In this document: piece after piece, positions 11,163 through 21,760 of the stretch
How positions within the stretch are numbered: the first letter of the stretch is position 1
Layout: each line of letters opens with the position of its first letter
Assembly: GCA_963691705.1 (NCBI GenBank)
Contig: OY829537.1
Coordinates: 61,356,304 to 61,420,303 of the forward strand
Origin: Viola odorata
Taxonomy: Eukaryota; Streptophyta; Magnoliopsida; Malpighiales; Violaceae
DNA: 64,000 nt
Direction: 5' to 3'
Position numbers and translations under genes: made by a program
The notes under the pieces: generated by a model
Told to the model about the DNA's origin: nothing
Databases searched by the model: none
Seen by the model: the letters and a program-made list of their open reading frames with translations, nothing else

Positions 11163-11410
11163 CTAAACTAATTTCGTAGACAAAGACAAACTACAATTTT
11201 GGGCCAACAAATCCCTAGTAGTTTGGAACAACCTGTCCAAAACATTAACTTTTCCTAACAACAACAGGGTCAACACCAAAGCTAGATGGGTTCACACCTA
11301 AAGCAGACAACTTATTGGAAACTTCATGAAAGGTATCATATATATAAAGCTGAGCGTACTCAAGTTTCCGACTAGGAGGCGGCAGCAAAGACCCAAGTTA
11401 CCGGTAAACT
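11163..11410 (-). pseudogene. Helitron Rep/helicase gene, fragment 1 (most C-terminal seen)
   Basis: The minus strand translates to GSLLPPPSRKLEYAQLYIYD followed by TFHEVSNKL, then VDPVVV and, after a frame change, VLDRLFQTTRDLLAQNC. This is the order seen in plant Helitron replicases: G-SLLP, a few polar residues, AQLYIYDT-E-N, DP-IV, then MLD-N-L-K-FR-ARD. The HUH nuclease and helicase domains should follow but are absent, because old LTR sequence takes over at about 11162. The preceding part of the protein lies beyond the Tat insertion, at 21149-21451. Stops and frame changes make it non-functional. Confidence 0.7.
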
Positions 11411-12060
11411 TCATGAAAGGTATCATATACATAAAGATATGCCAAGGGCATTCTTGTCACTTCACGAATCCGATAACCCAGCTTCCGGATGACCGAGGAG
11501 CTTACCGGTAAGTATGTATGAAACCGGTACCCATACATCCTATCGGATAAGGCACCACAAGGGCAGCTACGATCTTTCATCATCAGCGCGGGGGGGGGGG
11601 GGGGGGGGGAGGTATCAACTACATATACCGGTATATACTATCAACAGTGGCCCAGACTGTACATACCGGCTCCTCCAGGTAAGTACATCACTTGTAGTGA
11701 TAGGGAAACTATCAGGTCAAGGGACAGGTATCGGTAGCGGTACATCAGTATCAAATGACACGTGTACAGGGTGACCCACAAGGCGCGGCTGTAAATACCC
11801 CCCTATCACCTCTTCATGCACAAGCATACATACACACACACGCATACACGTATAGAAGCTCTGCCCAAATACCAACTCCTTCCCGATAGTTCTCCCTCAC
11901 TACTCATACTTACCATCATCATATTTACTGACTTGATCGTTAGAGCTTCCACGCCAGAGACCCCATCCGGCGCATTGGAGGTGGCTTAGGAGCTGCGAGA
12001 AGGTCCCTATCAACACACCAAATTACACACACAATCCTTACCCTACATTAGGGATTATCA
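11411..12060 (+). mobile_element. 5' LTR of the Tat element
   Basis: It matches 20618-21148 over most of its length, from ATACATAAAGATATGCCAAG to a final GATTATCA. It is longer than the 3' copy because it holds an extra region with a run of 20 G (11590-11609) and CATATACCGG-type repeats. The 3' LTR starts TGATAATACATAAAG, but here the matching bases follow TCATGAAAGGTATCAT, which copies nearby Helitron sequence. The exact left edge is therefore uncertain. Confidence 0.7.
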
Positions 12061-12083
12061 AATTGGTGTTTTCGTTGAGAGTC
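12061..12083 (+). other. Primer-binding site of the Tat element
   Basis: Directly after the LTR end TTATCA comes AATTGGTGTTTTCGTTGAGA. It differs at only a few positions from the TGGTGCTTTCATTGAGAG that follows the related minus-strand LTR at 6508. Its position fixes the 3' edge of the 5' LTR. Confidence 0.6.
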
Positions 12084-12155
12084 TTGGATTATTAAGTGAG
12101 AATACCTTGATATCTAAGGGCTCCATCCTCATCTTTATTAAGATCTACTGTTCAA

Positions 12156-15100
12156 ATGGTGACAAATCAAGATTTCTCGTCGATCCAGCCCATCAACAGC
12201 TCTGTCACCCCCACTCGTGATATCTATAGTCCCAACAATGGTGACACCAGCAGGAACGAGTTCGGTTCCAGTCAACTGCTGACTTGTCTTTTCTACTAGT
12301 CCAGAAATAAGTTTCCCAGCAACTACTTTGCCTAGACCAAGTATGGCCAACACAACACCACCATCTGCTGAGTCTGATGCTACTTTACATAGGAGGATGG
12401 ATGTTATCATGTCCATGCTCGCCACTTTGGTTCCTCAACCATTGGCTCATCTTCCAGCCCCATCACCACTGTTTACTCATCCTTTAGTCTCTTCATAGGC
12501 TATACTCTCACTCACACTCAGCGTGCCCCCAACTCCTCAGGAGGTTAATTTGGCCCCTGTAGGAAGTCAGCACCTCCCACATGGGAATATAGAACACTGA
12601 AAATCCTCTCAGGATAGGGGAAGGATATTTGGATGACATGAATGAGGTTGATAATCGTACAATGAGGCACAGTATGAGAAGAAATCCTTCACGTCAGCAC
12701 GTAGGAGATCCGATAATAGAAGAAGTCGGGACAGATCTCCCGCGGCACATCGCCCTGTGAGATACAACCATCACTATGGCCATGAATGGAATCCATATGA
12801 GGATTTTTTTGGATATTTCCGATCTATTTCACCCCACTATCGAAGGGAACAGGATGATGATCCAAAGCATCTGTGTCAGACTCCTAGAAATTTTGACTTA
12901 GTTTTATTTTGGTTAGTTAGATGAGTACTAGTTAGATTAGAAGAGAGTTAGAAATTTTGTTAAGTTCGTGTGTAAGTAGTTATTTTTCGTAGTAATAATA
13001 ATAATAATAATATAGAAAGGAAACAGTGGGATAAGTATAAGGAGGAAAGGAAAAGACAAAAAAAAAGATAAGAAAGGAAATAAACAAATAGAAAGGAAAG
13101 AGAGCTCGCGAAGAGAAAAGAAAGAAAAAGTGAGAGAGAGAGACAGTGACCGGAATAGGGAATAGAAGGGGTTGCTGTGTTGGTAGCTTGAAGAAAACCA
13201 GTAAGTTCTTTTCCTTGTATTTATTATTTACTTGGGTTTTACAATTAAGAGGTATGGAAATAGCTTGGGTTCAATTTTGGGTGAATAAGCTAGTTTTGTT
13301 TGGGTGTACGGGAGCAATCGGGTGAATGGGTTTTGTTTGGTATAATCTTGAATAAAAATGAATAAAAATGTTAAGTAATGGTGTTGAATGATAACCAAAT
13401 GAGTTTTAATTAATGGGTTTGTTCAATTGATTGAAAGGATAGCAAAAGAAGGTTGAAAATTGAAAGGAAAAAGGAACAGAGAGTTAGAAAATGGAACAAG
13501 AAATGGGAAATGGTAGTGGTCGGTTGTACCAAGATTGGTTAAGGGACATAGTAGAGAATTTCAGTTTAGTCCCTTCACTTAGTTTATTCGTGATGGAAAT
13601 CCTTGTGTACCAATCTGATTTTATACAAGTATATTGCTTCTTCTTGAGTTGATTCATTTTACTTAATTATTGTGTAAATGATGAATATGCTATTTAATTG
13701 TGGTACCAGGTGAGAAGCCGGTGACTTCACCTGGTTTGGAGTAAGCTTGATATGCGAAGCTTATTCTGGCTTTTACTGTATATACAAAATGTGAGTAAAT
13801 AATGCAAAGTATAAACTGCATGATAATATTGCATGCTGGTTGTTCGTATAAATTATGTTATGACTGTATGTATGGTGTTATGGTTGTGAATTGGTGATGA
13901 AAGATGAAATATGATATTAGTTATGACCCTAACTAACAGGGGCGGTGTTAGTACATGTGCACATGGTCTGTTATACCTTAGCTAGCCGGAGGTTATGGCA
14001 GTAGCACGAAGTGGCTTGGCCAGCACTTCGGTCTGTTGAGAATTGTTGAGAATTTTATGTCCTAGCCGACAAGGATAGTGGTGTTGACACGTGATGGGAT
14101 CACAGTCTAAGTTAATATCCTAGCCTGTAGGGATTAAGGTGCTGGCATGTTAATTATCACGGTCTGAACGTGTTTATTTTATTTATGTTTTGACAAAGTT
14201 TAACTAGATAATAATGAGTACATGAGTTGTAGTATTTGCGTATTGGAATAGCTATATTATGTTATATGTATTGAATATAGTGAATGGTTGCTTGTACATG
14301 CCTGTTTATATATTGTATTATTTATTCACTGAGTTGTGGTAACTCATCCTCTCGTATTAACTATTTTTTTCAGCTGGTAGCAGACGATAGTGAGTTTTGG
14401 TTGGCAGATCTAGGAGAGTACTCTTCAAGGTTAATCGGTATGCCCAACATTCTCCTCCGCTAGGGCCTCGTCGATTAATGATGTTGTATGTCTGCTTTGG
14501 AGTTGTAAATTATAGACTCCCTAATAGGTCTGTTTCTTATGGTAATAAGTGCAGAAGTGATTGTGTGTTGCTATAAATATTGCTTGGTAATCAATATAAA
14601 TAAAACCTTGAGTTTTTATTTATTTATGAATCAATTGTAAATTTTGGAAGAAATCTTAATAAGGAGTTAAGTTAGGCTTGTGAGAGTTCGAGATGAATAC
14701 TAGAATTCATTCGAACTCTTGGCCGGTCACACGCTTTAGTTTGGGGTGTGACAATCCATTAACCTATTGGGTCCGAAGGCATCATGTCAGCAGACGGATC
14801 AAGCTTCCAACGGAAGTTTATGACGATACCACGGATCCCGTTACCCACCTGACTTGGGTGAAGGATTACGTTAAATTCCAAACACAGAGTGATGAAGCTC
14901 TATGTCAAATTTTTATACTGACTCTCTCGGGAATAGCTAGAGCCTAGTTTGAAGGGTTATCGGCTGGTTCTATTGACAGTTTTGCTCAGCTTGAGGAGAA
15001 GTTCCGAAGTCGATTCATCACATCTATTCCTTTGAAGAAATCATCCACCGCTTTATTTGACATACATCGAAAGCCAGGGGGAATCTCTCAAGAGTTACCA

Positions 15101-15713
15101 GGACCGATTCAATTTGGAGATGGCCTTAGCGTCGGATGTTAATGTTAGTTTGGCGGTAGAAGCTCTGAAGAGAAATTGAGGGTATGATAAGCTAGAGGAC
15201 ACATTGCTAGCAAAACCTCCGCAAACTTTGGATCTTTTACGGATCAAGGCTCATAACTACGCCAAAATGGAAGAAGTTGATTACTATCGGCGGACAATTC
15301 AGAAGGAATATATCCATCAGGGGAATTATATTCCGCTTGAGCCGAAAGAAAGAAGGGCGGAACGCCGAAAGGAGAAATAAATGGGTTTCAAGACAACCAC
15401 ATTACTGCTTCCAAGAGTAGGAATTTTGGCAATCATTGAAGACCAAAAGTTGCCAATCCGGTATGCCGACCATAGACCCGGTGCTCATTTAGGGCCATGG
15501 AGAGACCATTTTTGTCGCTTCCACAAGGAACCAGGACATGACACTGAAAACTGCCATCAACTACAAAAGACCATTGAGAGATTGATCGAAGAAGGATACT
15601 TGGGCGAATATGCAGTTAAAGCCAGAATGAAAGCTCTCGATAACCAAATGAACAAAAATCGGGGTGACCTAGTGAAATATATGCCTTCCGGGTCCAATAC
15701 GGAAGAATTCTGA
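12156..15713 (+). pseudogene. Tat-type gag, broken and split by an LTR
   Basis: The gag frame probably opens with ATG at 12156 (MVTNQDFSSIQPINSS) and soon meets stops. An arginine/histidine-rich stretch follows at about 12690-12870. The frame resumes after the nested LTR at about 14754 with YWVRRHHVSRRIKLPTEVYD and DPVTHLTWVKDY. WFEGLSAGSIDSFAQLEEKF then matches the retrotransposon gag domain, but with a stop at the W position. The segment at 15381-15713 has WRDHFCRFHKEPGHDTENCH, the C-x-H zinc-knuckle-like motif typical of Tat gag, then a basic helix. After the stop at 15711 no protease follows. Several stops and frame changes show that it is dead. Confidence 0.7.
12874..14753. mobile_element. 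Probable solo LTR (Tekay/Del-like) inside gag
   Basis: This segment interrupts the gag frame. It starts TGTCAGACTCC and ends GGGGTGTGACA, close to the TGTCACACCCC...GGGGTGTGACA ends common in Tekay/Del Ty3/gypsy LTRs. Flanks are ATCTG (12869-12873) and ATCCA (14754-14758), matching in three of five bases, so the TSD is doubtful. Inside are an (ATA)n microsatellite near 12985, a purine-rich region at 13020-13160 and a degenerate block at 13920-14190 with two versions of CCTAGCC...GGGAT. No ORF is present. A 1.9-kb LTR is long but within the range of that lineage. Confidence 0.55.
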
Positions 15714-15969
15714 CGGGATAAAGGCGGAGAAAAGTTGGTGGCATACCTGGATGAACACCCGATGATTGATTAAATCTATCGGAAGAACAGTGATCAATAT
15801 GACATCTACTGGTAATATTTCCACATGCTATATACCATGTAACAAACTTAAAAATCATACATGTCTATTAATATGCAAATATTTTGTGCCCACCGAATAT
15901 GTGTGATATACACCAACCTCATAGATTGCATAGTTGTTTGTATTTTTTCTATGAACGTTCTAGAAATCC

Positions 15970-17050
15970 AAATGTCACTCTTCAGGGGACCCGCCATAAT
16001 CTACTAGCGTACGTGTGAATGGTAGCTGGCCAACCCGTCATAATCCATCGGCGTACGTGTGAGTAGTAGCGGATACAATCGCCAACCCGACATAATCCAT
16101 CGGCGTACGTGTGAGTAGTAGAGGATACAATCAATCCACCAGGACCCATTTTCGTCTTTCTAACAGATCCATGTATGGTGGTGGATATAACCAGCCTTTG
16201 CGGCAAAAATAAGAATATGCTAGGACCCATCTTCGTCTTTCCAATAAATGCATGTATGGAAACATATATAATAATCAAGAATCCTGCTAGGACCTATCTT
16301 CGTCTTTCCAATAGACGCATGTATGGCAGCGGATATAATAAATTTGAAGAGGGTATATGCTAGGACCCATCTCCGTCTTTTCAATAAGCGGATGTATGAC
16401 AGTGGATACTGAGCTTTATTGGCGAGATCCTGGTAAACCTAAAGTGGGCTACCTAGGTGCTTCCTAAGGAAGCTATCGGTTTTATCAGCGAGAGCCTAAT
16501 AAACCCAAGAAAGCTCCTAAGCTCATTCCGATCCTGCTGAATCAGACGGTGATAAGGCTTAGGAGTGAACAACTTTATCGGCGAGAGCCCGGTAAATCTA
16601 AAGTGGGCTACCTAGGTGTTGCCTAGGGAAGCCAACGACTTCATCAGTGAGAGCCTGATAAGTCCAGCAAAAATTCTAAGCGCATTCTGATCCTGCTGAA
16701 TCAGATGGTGGTGTGGCTTAGGTACAATCAGCAAAGCCTTTAAGCCCATTCCGGTCCTGCTGAATCAGATAGTGGTACGACTTAGGGGTGATCAGCAAAA
16801 ATCCTAAGCTCATTCTGGTCCTGCTGAATCAGACGGGGGTATGGCTTAGGTACAATCAACAAATCTCCTAAGCCCATTCCAATCCTATCGCAGACAGAAG
16901 GTGGTACAACTTAGGGGACAACAATCAGCAAAAAATCCTAAGCCCATTCCGGTCCTGTTGAATCAGACGGTGGTACGACTTATGTATAATCAGCAAAGAT
17001 TTTCAAGCTGATACCAGTCCTGCTGAACCAGACGGTAGCACTGCTTAATA
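15970..17050. repeat. Tandem arrays in the Tat element
   Basis: There are three successive families. At 15985-16130, three copies of a unit with CATAATCCATCGGCGTACGT. At 16140-16400, four copies of a unit with AGGACCCATCTTCGTCTTTC and GCATGTATGG. At 16410-17045, about seven copies of a unit with TCCTGCTGAATCAGACGGTG and CTTAGG...CAATCAGCAAA, with a period near 65 bp in the later copies, alternating at first with GCGAGAGCCYGGTAAA blocks. Such arrays between gag/pol and the 3' LTR are known in Tat/Ogre relatives. No coding potential is visible. Confidence 0.8.
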
Positions 17051-17647
17051 ACGCTAACAGAGCCAAAAAGGATCTTCCAAAAACTATAAAAACCATACCG
17101 TTACAGGTAATCAAACGGATTATGAAAGACTTTCATTCAATATTATTTCTAACATTTTCAGGAAATCAAACGGAAAGCAAACGACAAAAACTTAGTCTCC
17201 TTCAATTCTTAGACCACTACCCTTCCGTTAACGGGAAGGAAGATACCTGCTATTTTGTTTTTTGCAGGCTATGCAAACGGAAGCAAATGAAATATAAAAG
17301 TTTTCTGGAAATATATCCGAAAGCAACAAGAAAAGAGAATCTCTTCCCGAATGCACATGCAAAGTCATACGAAAGCCATCCGGTAACTATGCAAAATCAA
17401 ACGGAAAATTGGTAACATGCTTGAGACATGTTTTTTTTTATTTTTTCATATTTCATTGGAGTATTACTATCATACTTAAAATATTTTCCAAGTCATTTAG
17501 ACATCTAACGACAAGTTATTTCATTAACATGTTATTATGATTAACAGTACAAGGGATTCAAACAGAAAGAAATTTCAAAAACTTGTGGAATTTCAAACAG
17601 CCATACGACATCTACAAATATGAATACAAAAGCTCAAAATTCTAAAA
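17051..17647. other. Spacer in the Tat element
   Basis: AT-rich spacer between the tandem arrays and the antisense ORF. Short phrases such as AATCAAACGGA and GAAAGCAAACG recur, giving the 97-codon frame at 17122-17415 a repetitive look. That frame has no recognisable domain, and I do not call it a gene. Confidence 0.45.
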
Positions 17648-20011
17648 TTATTCTTCCGGCGGAGGAGAAGGAAGCTGAGCAGGAGGATCTTCCGGTTCTA
17701 GAGGGTCGTCTGATGGAGGAAGATCTTCATATTTTGCATCTTCATCTGAACCTTCATCATCAGAGGAGGGATGGCCAAACTTGCTTTCATCTATCGCCTC
17801 AAGTATTTTTGTAACATAAGGAGCGATGACGACAACACTAAAGTTTGCTTGTCCATAGTAATCCAAGAACCCGTCCAGAAAAGCATCCATAATCTTCTTC
17901 CGCCACCAGTTTATCTTTTTTGGGACTATTTCTAGCTCCATGTTTTTCTCAGTAAGATCTCGGTGGAGGATGGAAGATTTCTCCCTCTCTGCAGCCAGCT
18001 CTCCTATTTTAGCCTTCCCGGTATCCCTTTCCTGTCGAGTTGCTGCCAATTCCACCCGGCAGTCATCCAATGCTATTTGAGTTTGTTCTTGAAGTTTGGA
18101 GACACCAAGGGTTTCCTCTCAATAAGCCTTATATTCACCCTTGGCTTGAGCATGGAAAAACTTCTCCCTTTCCAGCTCGCTAGTAACTTTATCGAGCTTC
18201 TCAATACTATACTCCACCATGTACTGGAAATGACAGAGAGAAGAATATATGCTGCTGTGCACTTGGGAAAATTGAGCGATGAGCAGCATCCTCTGAAAAA
18301 TCTCCCTGTCTAACGGGACAGTTATCATTTCAGAGATGAGGGAAGCCATCGACACATCCCGAGCGCTTGGCTCCGGCAACCCTAAGGATGAGCATCATTG
18401 ACATCCCAGCTCTCTCAATTTTAGCCGATGAGTCACTGCTCCGTGGGGACCAAAAGATGATAGAGGTGCGCTGAGATCCAGGAGTGGCCCTGATATTCTG
18501 CTATCAGATGTCGAAAATGGAGGCAGTACCGGACCCGAAATAAAGTAAAGTTGAATAGGAGAAGAGGGTACCAGGAGCGAAGAACTTGGCATGCTTTCAG
18601 GCGCTGCAGTTTCATCCAAAATTTGAGAAGCAATCGGAGAAGCTGATGGATGAGAAGAATCCAGAGCTAGAGTGGTTATCGCTAGTGAGAAGGATGTAGG
18701 AGTCGGTTCTTGGGAGATTTCAAGAGGAATTTCGCCCAAGAGCTCTGATACTCGAGGGACTTCTTCCGACTCCACAGGCAGTCGTGGAAAATTAGATGGA
18801 CCCATTGGAGCTACAGGAAGAGGAACTTGAGCCCCGGCTACTGCAGAGTTCTCATTAACTCTCTTCTGTTTATTGATCTTCCTGGAGGCCCGTCACAAGA
18901 ATTCAATAAGGTCTATGTCATCGGAAGAAGAAGATGATCCGGAAGCTACTTCTTCAAAATTTCCCGGATGACTTTCAATTAGATACTCTTGAGCTTCAAC
19001 TGCTTCAACTACTAAGTACACTTCTTGCTCGAAAGCCGCGTCTAATATCTCGGTTGAAAATGAGTTTGAAGAATCTTGGGCAACCGGAATATTCCTTGCT
19101 TGCGAAGTGGAAGCCCCGACAAATTTCTTCTTGAGAAGTCTAGAAGTTCTCTTCTTCTTAGTAGGAGGAACTCTCACACGGGAAAAAGATGGCTCAACTC
19201 TTTTGACTCTCTTGTGCAATGATTCCGGTAGCTAATCAGGCGCTGCTACTACAAAAGTAGAAGACAGTATTAGAGTTAGAAAAAAATTGCAAAATGAAGA
19301 AAGTAAACGGAAACTCACCAATCTGGCAGTCTGATAACCTAGTACCGATAGCCAGATTCTTGGTATGAAAATGAGTGCTGACTGTCAGTAGCCTATCCAC
19401 TTAGGCTCGTACTTCCTTCGAATACCCAACTGGCTTTACCCAAACCCTCTCGGTGACCACCCGATTGAATCCCAAGTGTCATTGGGGGGTCGATAGCTCG
19501 ATTATGAAGAACCAATCCTTCCACCCATGTACAGAAGATTCAAACTTCTGGAAGTTTCACAAGAAAGACCTAACCGACTCATCATCCCAGCGAGGGAAAA
19601 GGGTGATCATGCTTCTCCGGTAATATAATTGAAAAAATATTCAGAATAAGGTAACAGAAGGATATGGGATACCATTCAAATCGCAGATCCGAAGAAAGGC
19701 ATAAATCCCAGACCAAGAATTTGGGAAAATTTGTGCTGAGTTTAGGTCAAATTGGTTTAACATGCTACTAATCATTGGATGGAGTGGAAGGAGAAAGCCA
19801 TATTGGAACATTTTTGTGTATAAAATCCTCCGGTTTCCCCTCAGAACACTGTTCAACCTAATATCTCTACTAGCTAAGTGGACGGTATACTAGTTGGAAA
19901 ATGAGGCTCCGTAGTTAGTCAACCCCACCCATAATTCCCCTACATCGAAGTTTTCTCAATCTCCTTCTTAGCCTGACCCTTGGGTTTAATTTATGGTCGA
20001 GTACGAGGCAT
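17648..20011 (-). pseudogene. Antisense ORF of the Tat element (putative gypsy-type transposon protein)
   Basis: Read on the minus strand from ATG at 20011 (MPRTRP) to the stop at 17648, in pieces broken by stops and frame changes. The part at 19856-19641 contains FLLPLHPMISSMLNQFDLNS and PNSWSGIYAFLRICDLNGIP, which fits the Pfam family called putative gypsy type transposon (PF04195), common in Tat-clade elements. GWKDWFFIIE follows near 19520. The middle is Ser/Pro-rich. The C-terminal part (18379-17648) is rich in Glu/Lys heptad-like repeats and probably forms a coiled coil, ending in an acidic Pro-rich tail. The function of these antisense proteins is unknown. A promoter between 20012 and the 3' LTR is likely but not visible. 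Confidence 0.7.
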
Positions 20012-20617
20012 GGTGATGGTCAGGTTGCTAAGAGGACAAACTATTACAATAAAGCAAGAAAAAGGAATGGTGCTGGTGAATACCTTACGACGAAGATGAG
20101 CGCCTGAGGAGGCGAAATTGGCTGGAGTATTGATCAAAAACTAAAATTCCAGAAGAGTAGAGAACGCAGATGACGAAGGCGAAAAGAGTGTTGAGAAATT
20201 GTAGAAAATGAATAGTGAGGAAGGAAGAAAGAGAAAATTCTACTATATATATCTCACAATGTCCTGGTAACGTATGAGTACCTTATCAGAGGATGACATG
20301 TGGCATATACCAATGAGAATTGGGCATGTGACAATATTTATTAATCAAGCCCGCGCCTGCTGCACAAACTCTTCAAATTCGAATCGCTGCTTTTGCAATA
20401 TTCGAAGCGGTATGTCACACCAACTCCCAACGTCAACTTTATTCTTGAATGGATGAGAAGAGGCCACGTAGACTAGTGTGTGTTGAAAGCAATCATCACA
20501 ACTTGCACTTCATTTATGACGGGTTTTGAAGCGTTTGATGCGCCGTCAATAAACAACGCCCAAGAAGAGTAACGGAAGTCCTTGGTAAACACTCGGGCTT
20601 GTTTTCTGTTGGGCCTC
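20012..20617. other. Region between antisense ORF and 3' LTR
   Basis: No gene is supported. It would hold the promoter and leader of the antisense ORF. A TATATATATCTCAC-like stretch near 20243-20258 is the only TATA-like candidate and lies about 230 bases upstream of the antisense ATG. No clear polypurine tract precedes the 3' LTR. Confidence 0.4.
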
Positions 20618-21148
20618 TGATAATACATAAAGATATGCCAAGGGCATTCCTGTCATTTCATGGATCCGATAACCCAACTTCCAGATGACCGAGGAGCTTA
20701 CCCGTAAGTATGTATGAAATTGGTGCACCACGGGAGAGGGGGGGCACATACCGACTCCTCTAGGTAATTACATCACTTGTACTATATGATAGGGAAACTA
20801 TCAGGTCAAGGGACAGGTAGCGGTAGCGGTACATCAATATTAAATGACACGTGTACAGGGTGACCCACAAGGCGAGGCTGTAAATCCCCCCATATCACCT
20901 CTTCATACACAAGCATACATACAAACACGCGCATACGCGTACAGAAGCTCTGCCCAAATACCAACTCCTTCCCGATAGTTCTCTCTCACTACTCATACTT
21001 ACCATCATCATATTTACTGACTTGATCGTCGGAGTTTCTATGCCGGAGACCCCCTCCGACGCATTGCAGGTGTCTTAGGAGCGGTGAGAAGGTCCCTATC
21101 AACACGCCGAATTACAACATAGTCCTCACCCCACATCAGAGATTATCA
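20618..21148 (+). mobile_element. 3' LTR of the Tat element
   Basis: It starts TGATAATACATAAAG and ends GAGATTATCA. It shares with the 5' LTR the AAGATATGCCAAGGGCATTC block, the GGTGACCCACAAGGCG block, the GTAAATMCCCCC block and the GACTTGATCG...GGAGACCCC block. Many substitutions and indels separate the two copies, so this element is clearly older than the Athila element next to it. Helitron coding sequence resumes one base beyond its end. Confidence 0.8.
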
Positions 21149-21755
21149 AAATTTTATACACATAAGGAACATGACCATTACTAAGTGAAGTATATCTATC
21201 TTCGCATCTATAGAAGTAAAAGCAAACATAGAATTATACATCCTAACATTACTATGAAAAGATAAACTACATCCTCCACCAACAGGATTAAACAAATGGC
21301 GCAAATAAGAAGGTGAAGTAGGAAAATTAGGAAGTCTAACTTTACCTCCTAAACAACACATACTAAAATAGGGATTAACCAAACTCCCCTTACTCTTCAA
21401 TCTCTCTAGCAGGTAAAATCGAGCATGGAAAAACTGACAATGGTACACCATATCTCCAAAATCATCATAAAGTATTGTGCGTGCTGATATTTACAAACAT
21501 AACCAAACAAAACATTAAAAAAAAAATCACCTTAGCCTATCGAAAATTCAAGTTAAACTTACCGTAAAAAGGTCAATCCTATAAAAATTATAACTCAGAA
21601 GAAACGACAAGGAATCCATACCCCGTCTAGACATCTGATAAAATATCTAGCATGTTTCATGCCTATGAATAGGCTCATCTAAAGCTGGACCGGAACTAGA
21701 AGCAAGCTTTGAAGAAGCCACATTCGTAACAGCCAGATTTCGCCCCACAAATTGG
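21149..21755 (-). pseudogene. Helitron Rep/helicase gene, fragment 2
   Basis: On the minus strand, after a splice-acceptor-like ATATCAG near 21495, the frame reads DDFGDMVYHCQFFHARFYL, then NPYFSMCCLGGKVRLPNFPT, then NVRMYNSMFAFTSIDAKID. After one frame change it reads LSNGHVPYVYKI and runs into the Tat 3' LTR. The order Y-C-C/H-A-FW-ER, CC-GKV-LP, RAYNS-AFTS, G-PYVF is the N-terminal zinc-finger-like part of plant Helitron replicases. The protein continues at 11410-11163 on the other side of the Tat element. The stretch at 21844-21647 (beyond the Athila target site) includes LTR bases, so only 21647-21755 of it belongs here. Confidence 0.75.
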
Positions 21756-21760
21756 CCTAA

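Larger units (their letters stand above)
11411..21148 (+). mobile_element. Tat-lineage Ty3/gypsy element lacking pol, with an antisense ORF
   Basis: About 9.7 kb between a 5' LTR (about 11411-12060) and a 3' LTR (20618-21148). Order: 5' LTR, primer site, broken gag (12156-15713) carrying a nested LTR, tandem arrays (15.97-17.05 kb), an antisense ORF (20011 to 17648) and the 3' LTR. No protease, reverse transcriptase or integrase was found, so it is non-autonomous. The antisense ORF is a known trait of many Tat-clade elements. The element sits inside a Helitron replicase gene. Possible target duplication is AAACT on the left and AAATT on the right, which is weak evidence. Confidence 0.75.

Noticed and set aside
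17122..17415. 97-codon plus-strand frame in the Tat element
   Set aside because: It consists of short repeated phrases with no domain, and neighbouring copies of the phrases lie outside the frame.
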